From positions 1 to 14,239 of the forward strand of contig CATKXN010000066.1 of the NCBI GenBank assembly GCA_949840605.1: a DNA stretch of 14,239 bases, in the 5' to 3' direction. The notes below the pieces were generated by a model, which made no database searches, was not told the origin of the DNA, and was given only the letters and a program-made list of their open reading frames with translations. The DNA is from an uncultured Alistipes sp. Its GTDB lineage: Bacteria > Bacteroidota > Bacteroidia > Bacteroidales > Rikenellaceae. The translations under genes and the position numbers were made by a program. Below, piece by piece: positions 1-6,136 of this stretch. The stretch's first letter is position 1, and each line of letters opens with the position of its first letter.

Positions 1-5
1 GGGTT

Positions 6-1310
6 TCACAACAGGTCTACCAGCCGCACGTTCTCCTGCGATTGGCGGGCTGAGTCTTTCAGCATTTCCAGTTCGCGGTCCACGCGGGCGAGCTCGGGCG
101 TCTGTCCGAGCTCGAAGGTGGTCTGCCCCGACCGTTCGACCGCCTCCAGCACCCCGTAGACAGTCATCGACGCGATGTCGTGGGCCGGGGTGAAGGACGT
201 TTCGCGTTCGCCGTCGCCGCCGCGCACGGCGATCAGCTGCCCGGCCTGCACCAGCTGGAACAGCACGTCGTTGACGATGCGCGTGGGCAGATCGAGTTCT
301 GCGCGGATCTCGTCCGCGGGCATGGCCCCGCCCTTGCCGCGGAAGTTGCGGACCACGGCGAGCATCACGGCCAGCAGCACCTTGCGGCGCTGGTCGTAGC
401 TGATCAGGAGCGATTCGCGCTCCTCGCCGAAACGGGCCACGTTCTGGTAGGCGAACGACAGTTCGCCGCCGAAGAGGAGTATCTCCCACGAGGTCTGCAT
501 CCAGATCAGGAACAGGGGCAGGGCCGCGAAACTGCCGTAGATGGCGTTGTAGGAGGTCATCCACCGCTGGACGTAGACGTAGCCCCACTGGAACAGCAGG
601 AAGATGGTTCCGGCGACGATCCCGGCCGTCAGGGCGCTTCCGAAGCGGACTTTGGCGTTGGGAATGACGATGTAGAGAAAGGTGAACATCACCCAGATCA
701 CGATCATCGAGGCCAGGTCCGAAAGCAGGTTGAAATACCAGCTTCCGTCGAATCCCAGGAGTTGTTCGGCGTATTTGCCGATGGCGTTGGCGGCGATCCA
801 GAGGATCGGGACGATCATCACCACGGCGATGTAGTCGGTCCACTGGCGGGTGATGCTGCGCTCGACCTTGACCTCCCAGATGTTGTTGAAGGCGCTCTCG
901 ATCGACCCGAAGACCCGGATCACGGCCCAGAACAGCGCGATCAGCGCCACGACGGCCATCACGCCGCCCTGGGTGCGTCTGAGGGCGTTGTCGACGAAAT
1001 CGACGATGTAGTCCACGATATCCGGGTTCCGGGGGAACAGCGAGTAGAGGTTTTCGACCAGTCCGTCCGCGAGCCCGAAACCCTTGACTACGGCGAAAAC
1101 CACGGCGAGGATCGGCACCAGCGACATCAGCGTGTAGAACGTGAGCGCCGCCGAGCGGACGATGGTCCCGTGTTCGAGCAGCCCCCGCGCCGTGTAGAAC
1201 AGCAGGCGGTACTGCTGTACGAGCCAACGCACGACGGGATTGCGCCATTCGTTCACGTCGCGCCGGAAGATCGTGTCGGTAAAGTATGTCAGAAGTTCGC
1301 TGAGTTTCAT
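6..1310 (-). CDS. YihY/BrkB-family inner-membrane protein with C-terminal winged-helix-like region
   Basis: A 434-residue membrane protein of the YihY/virulence factor BrkB family. The family was once annotated as ribonuclease BN, and its molecular role is not settled. Family landmarks are the first hydrophobic segment with SAALTFYTLMSLVPILAVV (about 53-71), GSIESAFNNIWE (135-146), and the paired late segments VRFGSALTAGIVAG (221-234) and YGSFAALPLFLIWMQTSWE (258-276). About six membrane segments lie between residues 50 and 290. Residues 305-395 are soluble and read like a winged helix (PADEIRAELDLPTRIVNDVL, then a short beta-like hairpin), and the last 30 residues are charged. I chose the ATG at 1310. 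A TTG at 1334 would add eight residues, but it overlaps the predicted promoter -7 box, so a transcript from there could not contain it. The stop (TGA at 6-8) is inside the window. The gene is last in the leftward run and probably has its own promoter. Confidence 0.9.
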   Translation of the reverse strand: MKLSELLTYFTDTIFRRDVNEWRNPVVRWLVQQYRLLFYTARGLLEHGTIVRSAALTFYTLMSLVPILAVVFAVVKGFGLADGLVENLYSLFPRNPDIVDYIVDFVDNALRRTQGGVMAVVALIALFWAVIRVFGSIESAFNNIWEVKVERSITRQWTDYIAVVMIVPILWIAANAIGKYAEQLLGFDGSWYFNLLSDLASMIVIWVMFTFLYIVIPNAKVRFGSALTAGIVAGTIFLLFQWGYVYVQRWMTSYNAIYGSFAALPLFLIWMQTSWEILLFGGELSFAYQNVARFGEERESLLISYDQRRKVLLAVMLAVVRNFRGKGGAMPADEIRAELDLPTRIVNDVLFQLVQAGQLIAVRGGDGERETSFTPAHDIASMTVYGVLEAVERSGQTTFELGQTPELARVDRELEMLKDSARQSQENVRLVDLL

Positions 1311-1331
1311 AAGAGACCGTTGGAAATCAAG

Positions 1332-1363
1332 CAAATGTAGTTATTTTAAGCGGATAACCCAAA
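1332..1363 (-). promoter_or_regulatory. Predicted Bacteroidota-type promoter for the YihY-family gene
   Basis: On the minus strand there is TTTG at 1363-1360, a 20-nt spacer, then TACATTTG at 1339-1332. This fits the Bacteroidota primary-sigma consensus TTTG-N19/20-TAnnTTTG. The expected transcription start is near 1327, about 17 nt before the ATG at 1310. The -33 element lies inside the 3' end of the methyltransferase gene. This is a pattern match only. Confidence 0.55.
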
Positions 1364-2486
1364 AATCGTTCCCGATTTTCGTGAAAGCCAGCCGCAGTTC
1401 CGCTCCGGGGTGCAGTCCGAGGCGGCGCATCAGCTCCCCGGCCGCCAGCGGAAAGTCGCGTTTGAGCACCTCCGCGCCCCGGCCTTTCAGTTCGCGTTTC
1501 AGCCGTTTGGGATCGTAGGGTTCGATCCGTTCGACGGCATAGACCCGTCCGAGCACTCCCTGCGGCTCTTCGGCGGCGAATCCGTAGCCGTTCTCGCTCC
1601 AGACGGCGGCCTTTCCCGCGAGGTGCAGGCGGACCAGCCGGGCTTTCTGCAGGGCCGCGTCGGGCGTCACGAGCCAGCGGTAACACTCCGGGTCGAACGC
1701 TCCCGGTTCGGGAGCCGTTTCGCCGGGCCGGGCCGAGAAGGAGCCGAGCCCGAGGGCCGTGGCGGTGACGAGCGGTCCCGTGCCGTCGGCGCAGACGAGC
1801 ACCTCCTTGCATTCGCCGCCGAGCGAAACGGCCTCCACCCGGCTGTCGGGGAAGAGCCGCAGGGCCTCGCCGACGTCGAACAGCGGGGAGTTCTTGATGC
1901 AAAGGCGCCCCGAAATCCGGTCGAGACGCGGTTTCAGGGCGATGATGTCGGGCGAGCAGTCTTCCAGCCGCACCAGCTTGCGGCCCTCGGCCGAGCGACG
2001 GTCCGGATCGGCGTAGATCCAGTCGAAGCGCAGCCCCTCCTGCCGGAGATACTCCTCGGCGGAGGTGTTTACGACCTCGATGTTCGTCGCGCCCAGCCGA
2101 GAAAAATTCTCGGCGGCCACGCGGGCCAGCACGTCGCTGCGCTCGAGCGTCACCACGCGGCGGAATCGGCGGCTGAGGAAATATGCATCGACACCCAGTC
2201 CGCAGGTGAGGTCCAGCACCGTGTCGCCCCCGATCCGCTTGTGGGCGGCGCAGGCCTCGCTCGACGCCTGCTCGAAAGCCAGCGGGGGCAGGATGCACTG
2301 CGCCACGGCATACGACGGGAGCTTCTGCGCGGCCCGCGCGAGGTATTTGACCTGCGTGGCGATCAGCCGCGCATGGGGAATCCGGCGGTCCTTCGCCACC
2401 TCGATCGGGTTGCGGTCCCGGGAGGCGGCGATGGCGCGCTGTACCTCGTCGGTCAGCAGGAGGGTGTATTCTTCGGACGTTATCAC
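1341..2486 (-). CDS. THUMP-like domain class I SAM-dependent methyltransferase (PG_1098-like)
   Basis: A 381-residue protein with a Rossmann methyltransferase core. Motif I is VLDLTCGLGVD (90-100). The acidic end of strand 2 is TLERSD (113-118). YADPDRR (158-164) sits at the motif IV/catalytic position. The C-terminal 100 residues (KRLKRELKGRGAEVLKRDFP onward, ending in FTKIGNDFWVIRL) resemble the THUMP-like domain of Bacteroidota proteins related to Porphyromonas PG_1098, which suggests an RNA substrate. The substrate itself cannot be read from the sequence. The start is uncertain. I prefer the GTG at 2486, which overlaps the upstream comEC-like stop as GTGA and lies just after a TACCTTTG box. 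An in-frame ATG at 2525 would give 394 residues and a 43-nt overlap; its 13 extra residues are mostly charged and look unconserved. Confidence 0.85.
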   Translation of the reverse strand: MITSEEYTLLLTDEVQRAIAASRDRNPIEVAKDRRIPHARLIATQVKYLARAAQKLPSYAVAQCILPPLAFEQASSEACAAHKRIGGDTVLDLTCGLGVDAYFLSRRFRRVVTLERSDVLARVAAENFSRLGATNIEVVNTSAEEYLRQEGLRFDWIYADPDRRSAEGRKLVRLEDCSPDIIALKPRLDRISGRLCIKNSPLFDVGEALRLFPDSRVEAVSLGGECKEVLVCADGTGPLVTATALGLGSFSARPGETAPEPGAFDPECYRWLVTPDAALQKARLVRLHLAGKAAVWSENGYGFAAEEPQGVLGRVYAVERIEPYDPKRLKRELKGRGAEVLKRDFPLAAGELMRRLGLHPGAELRLAFTKIGNDFWVIRLK

Positions 2487-3961
2487 GTCCGCAAAGGTAC
2501 GCTTTTTTTCGGTTCGGCGCTCCATGCCGCGGCGGTCGCGAGGGCGAAAGCGAGGTACAAGGCCGCCGTCTGCCACCCTCCGAGGGTGTAATCCGCCGCC
2601 CCGCCCGGCAGCGAGGCGGTCAGCCGGGCCAGTGCGTTGATCCATCCGGCCGCCGTGCCTGTCACGAACCCGATCGCAGGAGCCAGGAACCCGATCGGCG
2701 CGAGCATCCACAGCGCCCCGCCGAAGACCACGACCCCGGCCAGCGCGATGGCCAGCGGATTGACGGCCAGTCCCGCCAGCGGTACGATGCCGAAGGTGTG
2801 TGCGGCGAGCGGCGCCGTGGCGCAGGTCGCGGCGAGACCGATCAGGTAGGCGTCGATCACGATGTTCAGCCCTTTCAGCCGGGTCCGGCATCGGCGGCAG
2901 AGCGGCACGCCCCACGCGAGGATGCCTGCCACGGCGAGGAACGAAAGCTGGAAACCGATGTCCCCTAACCAGTTGGGGTTCCACAGCAGCATGCCGAACG
3001 CCGCCGTTGCGAGAGCGTTCATTCCGGCATACTCCGATGACGAGGCCAATGCCGCCTGCAGGACGGTGCACATCACGGCGGCCCGCACGGCGCTCGGCGG
3101 AAATCCCGCCGCCGCAACGAAGAGCCACACGGCTCCGGCCGCCAGCAGGTTTTTCAGAAGGTGTCCCCGGCGCAGCAGGGGCAGCCACCACAGCGCGGCG
3201 TTGACGAGCACGAAGACGATCCCCGTGTGAAGCCCCGACACGGCCAGCAGGTGCGAAAGCCCGCTGCGGGAGTAGGCCGTGCGGAGTTCCGGGGTGATGC
3301 CCCGCCGTTCGCCTGCCGCCATCGCCTCGACGACGGCCGCGGCCTTCGGCTTCATCGGCAGCCGGGCGAGGCGTTCGACGGCCACATCGTGGAGCGCCGC
3401 ATGCCGCCGGGGAAGGCGTTCGAGGATCGTCCGTTCCGAGACCCGCAGCGTTCCGGCGTAACCCCTTCGCCGCATCAGACGGCGGTAACTCTCCGCCCCG
3501 CTCCGGAAAGGCCGCACCGTGCCCCGACAGCGGAGGCGTTCGCCGGGCCGCAGGTCGGTGAGCGAATCGATGTAGAGCCGGACCCGTGCGTCGGAGGCGT
3601 ACCAATGCCCGTCGGCGGAGTTGCGCCATGCCGCCACCGAAGCGTCTGCCGAGGCGTACCGGCCCCGGTCGGCGGGAAATCCCTCCACGGCGATCTCGTA
3701 AACGGTCGCGATGTCCCGCGGCACGGTGGGTGAAGGCGTCCGGAGCTGTGCCGCGGCGAATCCCGCCGTGAGGAGCATCCCCACGGCCGCCGCCTGCGAA
3801 CGCAGCAGCAGCGCGAGGACTCCCGTGCACACAAAAGCCCCTGCGAGAAACCACAGGGGCAGTTCGTACCGGCCTGCCAGTGCGATCCCGGCCGCGAACG
3901 GCACGAGGAGCTTCAGGACGGGCATGCGGTCGAGACGTTCGTATAGTCGGGACGCTTTCAT
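2483..3961 (-). CDS. ComEC/Rec2-family competence-like membrane protein, short form without metallo-beta-lactamase domain
   Basis: A 492-residue polytopic protein. Two or three N-terminal membrane segments (about 15-70) precede a soluble OB-fold-like DUF4131 region (about 85-175, with DARVRLYIDSLTDLRPGERL). A Competence-domain membrane block follows from about 205 to 485. The ComEC signature HLLAVSGLHTG is at 237-247, followed by GFPPSAVRAAVM (286-297) and DIGFQLSFLAVAGI (334-347). In characterised relatives this family forms the inner-membrane channel for single-stranded DNA uptake. Full-length ComEC usually carries a further C-terminal metallo-beta-lactamase domain, and this protein stops soon after its last membrane segment. 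The ATG at 3961 lies 28 nt after the LacI-family stop with no visible promoter, so read-through from nagB-lacI is possible. The last 4 nt overlap the preferred methyltransferase start. The family call is firm; a role in transformation is inference. Confidence 0.88.
   Translation of the reverse strand: MKASRLYERLDRMPVLKLLVPFAAGIALAGRYELPLWFLAGAFVCTGVLALLLRSQAAAVGMLLTAGFAAAQLRTPSPTVPRDIATVYEIAVEGFPADRGRYASADASVAAWRNSADGHWYASDARVRLYIDSLTDLRPGERLRCRGTVRPFRSGAESYRRLMRRRGYAGTLRVSERTILERLPRRHAALHDVAVERLARLPMKPKAAAVVEAMAAGERRGITPELRTAYSRSGLSHLLAVSGLHTGIVFVLVNAALWWLPLLRRGHLLKNLLAAGAVWLFVAAAGFPPSAVRAAVMCTVLQAALASSSEYAGMNALATAAFGMLLWNPNWLGDIGFQLSFLAVAGILAWGVPLCRRCRTRLKGLNIVIDAYLIGLAATCATAPLAAHTFGIVPLAGLAVNPLAIALAGVVVFGGALWMLAPIGFLAPAIGFVTGTAAGWINALARLTASLPGGAADYTLGGWQTAALYLAFALATAAAWSAEPKKSVPLRT
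2492..2499 (-). promoter_or_regulatory. Possible internal -7 element ahead of the methyltransferase
   Basis: The minus strand reads TACCTTTG at 2499-2492, a full match to TAnnTTTG, preceded by an A-rich run. No TTG is found at the proper -33 distance, so it is a half promoter at best. Initiation about 5 nt downstream would fall on or next to the GTG at 2486, giving an almost leaderless transcript and excluding the upstream ATG at 2525. Confidence 0.3.
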
Positions 3962-3989
3962 GTATTTCCCGCTTCAGCCGATACGGATG

Positions 3990-5042
3990 TCAGAGCAGCG
4001 AGTCGATGTTTTCGCGGATCAGAATCTCGATCGGCGTATGCTTGATGATTTGTTCGTGCTGGCCGTAGAGGATGTATTCCAGTACGTATTTGATACTTTG
4101 GTATCCCTGTACGTCGGGACGCTCCGACAGCAGGAACGACAGGTAGCCTTTTTTCAGGTATTCGATGTTCTTTTGTGTCACGCCGCAGCCGATCACCTTG
4201 ACCCCGGTGATGCCGCGGTGTTCCAGGTAGCTGGCGAAGATGTACGACCGGGAATTGAATAGTACGGCGCCGCCGATGTCGTTTTCCCCGGAGAAGAGCC
4301 GGTCGAACTCTTTCCAGCTCTGTTCGACGTCCTGGCTGTAATAGTTGGCGTAGAGGAATCTGTTTTTGCTCGACACGGTGTCGAAATATTCGAAGAACCC
4401 GGCTTTGCACACGACCGTCTGCAGCGAACTTTCGTTTCCCGAACGCACGGCGTGCAGGATGGCGATGTCTTTGTCCTCGCCGATCACGTCCGAGAGGAGC
4501 TTGGCCTCGATGTATCCGAGCATGCGCGAATCGGGACCGAAGAACGCCCGCTGGTTGCACGACGGAATGAGCGTGTCGATGAAGACGTAGGGGGTTCCCT
4601 GTTCGTCGAGCTTGCGGGAGAAAAGCACGGTCTCCTCGCGGAAGGTCGGGCCGATGATCATGGCGTCGCAGGCGTATTCCAGCGCCTGGCTGTAAGCCGT
4701 GCGGCAGGAGTAGAGGTCGAACTGGTCGTAATAGAAGGTTTTCGTTTCGGTGCGGATCTTCGAAAAGTCGTAGAGCGCCTGGTGAATGCCCTTTTCGATC
4801 TGTTCCCAATATTCCCCCTGCTGATGGCTGGGAAGGACGATCGCAAGGGTGATTTTGCGTTTGACGCCGATGGACGAAACGAGCAGGTTGGGGCGGTAGA
4901 GGATCTTTTCGAGCACCTGTTCCACCTTCTTCCTGCTTTTTTCCGAGACGTCGCCCCGGTTATGCAGCACCCGATCGACCGTACCGACCGATACGCCGGC
5001 CATCGAGGCGATATCCTTGATCTTATAATTTTTGCGGTCCAT
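3990..5042 (-). CDS. LacI-family transcriptional regulator, probable amino-sugar repressor of this locus
   Basis: A 350-residue protein with the LacI architecture. The N-terminal helix-turn-helix is YKIKDIASMAGVSVGTVDRV (6-25), followed by the second helix and the hinge ending in YRPN (49-52). A periplasmic-binding-protein-like sensor domain runs from about 62 to 345 (ITLAIVLPSHQQGEYWEQIEKG at its start, MIIGPTF at 128-134, KVIGCGV at 282-288). The variant GTVDRVLHNRG in the recognition region replaces the commoner ATVSRVL. The ATG at 5042 puts the helix-turn-helix at the very N-terminus, as expected; upstream codons in this frame are antisense-like nagB sequence. It lies 44 nt after nagB on the same strand, so the two are probably co-transcribed and autoregulated. 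Its likely targets are the two 14-bp operators in the divergent region. The effector is unknown; GlcNAc-6-phosphate or GlcN-6-phosphate is a guess from context. Confidence 0.9.
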   Translation of the reverse strand: MDRKNYKIKDIASMAGVSVGTVDRVLHNRGDVSEKSRKKVEQVLEKILYRPNLLVSSIGVKRKITLAIVLPSHQQGEYWEQIEKGIHQALYDFSKIRTETKTFYYDQFDLYSCRTAYSQALEYACDAMIIGPTFREETVLFSRKLDEQGTPYVFIDTLIPSCNQRAFFGPDSRMLGYIEAKLLSDVIGEDKDIAILHAVRSGNESSLQTVVCKAGFFEYFDTVSSKNRFLYANYYSQDVEQSWKEFDRLFSGENDIGGAVLFNSRSYIFASYLEHRGITGVKVIGCGVTQKNIEYLKKGYLSFLLSERPDVQGYQSIKYVLEYILYGQHEQIIKHTPIEILIRENIDSLL

Positions 5043-5046
5043 AGGG

Positions 5047-5054
5047 CGAAAGTA
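5047..5054 (-). promoter_or_regulatory. Weak -7-like element just before the LacI-family gene
   Basis: The minus strand carries TACTTTCG (7 of 8 to TAnnTTTG) at 5054-5047 in the nagB-lacI gap. No TTG lies at the matching -33 position. Initiation here would give a leaderless transcript beginning at or near the ATG at 5042. It could supply basal repressor, but the evidence is weak. Confidence 0.2.
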
Positions 5055-5086
5055 CGAAAATATTTCCGATTGGTAATGAATCCGGG

Positions 5087-5863
5087 TCAGAATCTGAGCA
5101 GTGAGGCCGCCCCTTCGTCGAGGAATAGCGCCGCATCGTCGTGGGTGCGGAGGATCGAAGCCGGGCATTTCTCCGAAATGGGGCCGTAAAGCGCGTCGTA
5201 TACGGCTTTCGCCTTGCGGTCGAGCGGTACGACGGCTACCGCGCATCGGCATGCCATCAGTGCGGGGACGGTCAGCGTCATCGCCTGGTGCGGAACGAGC
5301 GACAGGTCGGCGAATTCGCCGTCGTGGACCTGCTGCTGCCGGCACGGTTCGTCGAGCGTGGCGATCTTCACCGTTTCGGGATCGTCGAATCGGGCTTCGT
5401 GCGGATCGTTGAAAGCGATGTGTCCGTTCTCCCCGATTCCGAGCGACACGATGTCCAGCGGTGCGCGCCGTAGCAGTTCGCTGTAACGGAGGCACTCCTG
5501 CCGTCCGTCTCCGGTGCCGGAATCCATCAGATGGACCTTGCGGAAGGGTTTCCGGTCGAAAATCGCACGCGAGAGGAATGTGCCGAAACGCTGCGGCGCA
5601 TCGGCCGGCAGCCCGATGTATTCGTCCATGTGGAACGCTTCGATCCGGTTGAATACGGTGTCTTCGGCTTCGATCAGGCCGGCCAGGAATTCATCCTGCG
5701 AGTGCGCGGCTGCGAATACGGCCCGGATTACGGGCTGGCCCGCGAGGATGGTTTCGAGCCGTTGCAGGTAGTGCGACGAGGCTGCCATTCCCATCTGCCG
5801 ACGGGTTTTGTAGATCGAAACGTGTAATTTGTCGACGTGGAATTCTTTTATAAGTCCATCCAT
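5087..5863 (-). CDS. nagB: Glucosamine-6-phosphate deaminase (divergent NagB-type isomerase/deaminase)
   Basis: A 258-residue cytoplasmic enzyme of the NagB/6-phosphogluconolactonase superfamily. It is expected to convert glucosamine-6-phosphate to fructose-6-phosphate and ammonia. FHMDEYIGL (77-85) matches the NagB FNMDEYVGL motif with catalytic Asp80. LGIGENGHIAFNDP (141-154) matches the second active-site motif with His148. Three places differ from the E. coli enzyme: Asn146 at the Asp141 position, Asp153 at the Glu148 position, and AAAHSQDEF (51-59) where the glycine-rich phosphate loop GGTP normally lies. These mark a divergent subgroup, so a different hexosamine-6-phosphate is possible. 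The ATG at 5863 fits a 5' leader of about 40 nt from the predicted promoter. It is first in the leftward run, ahead of the LacI-family gene and divergent from the transporter-nagA operon. Confidence 0.82.
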   Translation of the reverse strand: MDGLIKEFHVDKLHVSIYKTRRQMGMAASSHYLQRLETILAGQPVIRAVFAAAHSQDEFLAGLIEAEDTVFNRIEAFHMDEYIGLPADAPQRFGTFLSRAIFDRKPFRKVHLMDSGTGDGRQECLRYSELLRRAPLDIVSLGIGENGHIAFNDPHEARFDDPETVKIATLDEPCRQQQVHDGEFADLSLVPHQAMTLTVPALMACRCAVAVVPLDRKAKAVYDALYGPISEKCPASILRTHDDAALFLDEGAASLLRF

Positions 5864-5894
5864 GGCTTTTGTTGTAGGCGTAATAAGTTAATTA

Positions 5895-5908
5895 CCGTGT
5901 TCGAGCAC
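5895..5908. promoter_or_regulatory. Operator 1 (LacI-type near-palindrome) at the nagB promoter
   Basis: CCGTGTTCGAGCAC on the plus strand. The inner 12 bases (5897-5908) form a near-perfect palindrome, GTGYTCGARCAC, with one asymmetric pair and the central CG typical of LacI-family operators. It overlaps the end of the nagB -7 box and the expected start site. An identical 14-mer is at 6082-6095 beside the opposite promoter. Assignment to the nearby LacI-family protein is inference. Confidence 0.7.
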
Positions 5909-5938
5909 AAAAATATGGATTTTAGTTTGTTTTCCAAA
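5908..5938 (-). promoter_or_regulatory. Predicted promoter of nagB
   Basis: The minus strand has TTTG at 5938-5935, exactly 19 nt of spacer, then TATTTTTG at 5915-5908. Both boxes match the Bacteroidota consensus in full. Transcription should start near 5903, about 40 nt before the nagB ATG. The last G of the -7 box is also the first base of the operator, so a bound repressor would cover the start site. Confidence 0.72.
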
Positions 5939-6038
5939 ATAAATTTGCAATAATTTTATAATTCACTGATATTGAAATGTATATTCGTTCGATGTTTGTC
6001 GGGCTGAAACTTTTTGTTGCATATTTTTTATCCGAATA

Positions 6039-6069
6039 GTTGCATGGTATTATTTTTTCACTACCTTTA
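6039..6069 (+). promoter_or_regulatory. Predicted promoter of the symporter-nagA operon
   Basis: The plus strand has GTTG at 6039-6042, 19 nt of spacer, then TACCTTTA at 6062-6069, which is 7 of 8 to TAnnTTTG. Transcription should start near 6074, giving a leader of about 60 nt. Spacing equals that of the opposing nagB promoter. The second operator begins about 10 nt downstream of the expected start. Confidence 0.65.
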
Positions 6070-6081
6070 CGGCTGAATAAT

Positions 6082-6095
6082 CCGTGTTCGAGCAC
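6082..6095. promoter_or_regulatory. Operator 2 (LacI-type near-palindrome) in the symporter operon leader
   Basis: A second exact copy of CCGTGTTCGAGCAC with its 12-base palindromic core at 6084-6095. It lies about +9 to +20 from the predicted start, where a repressor would block initiation or early elongation. Its centre is 187 bp from that of operator 1, close to 18 helical turns, so a repressor loop across the control region is possible. Confidence 0.7.
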
Positions 6096-6136
6096 GAAAC
6101 GACGCACGGACCGATTCGCAAAGACGACTGACCCGA

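Noticed and set aside
1170..1181. GTGTTCGAGCAG, 11 of 12 bases identical to the operator core
   Set aside because: It lies inside the YihY-family coding region where the codons for LLEHG explain it, and no promoter is nearby.
180..1340. A 386-codon plus-strand frame opposite the YihY-family gene
   Set aside because: The composition is dominated by Asp, His, Glu and Gly with no hydrophobic core; it is a shadow of the membrane protein codons.
2525..3854. Extension of the methyltransferase frame far upstream, giving an 837-codon fusion
   Set aside because: The extra residues are a frame-shifted shadow of the comEC-like gene (Arg/Gly/Pro-rich); recognisable methyltransferase-family sequence begins only near the GTG at 2486.
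5043..5495. N-terminal extension of the LacI-family protein by 151 codons
   Set aside because: The added stretch is antisense-like and Arg-rich within nagB; the helix-turn-helix belongs at the N-terminus and begins right after the ATG at 5042.
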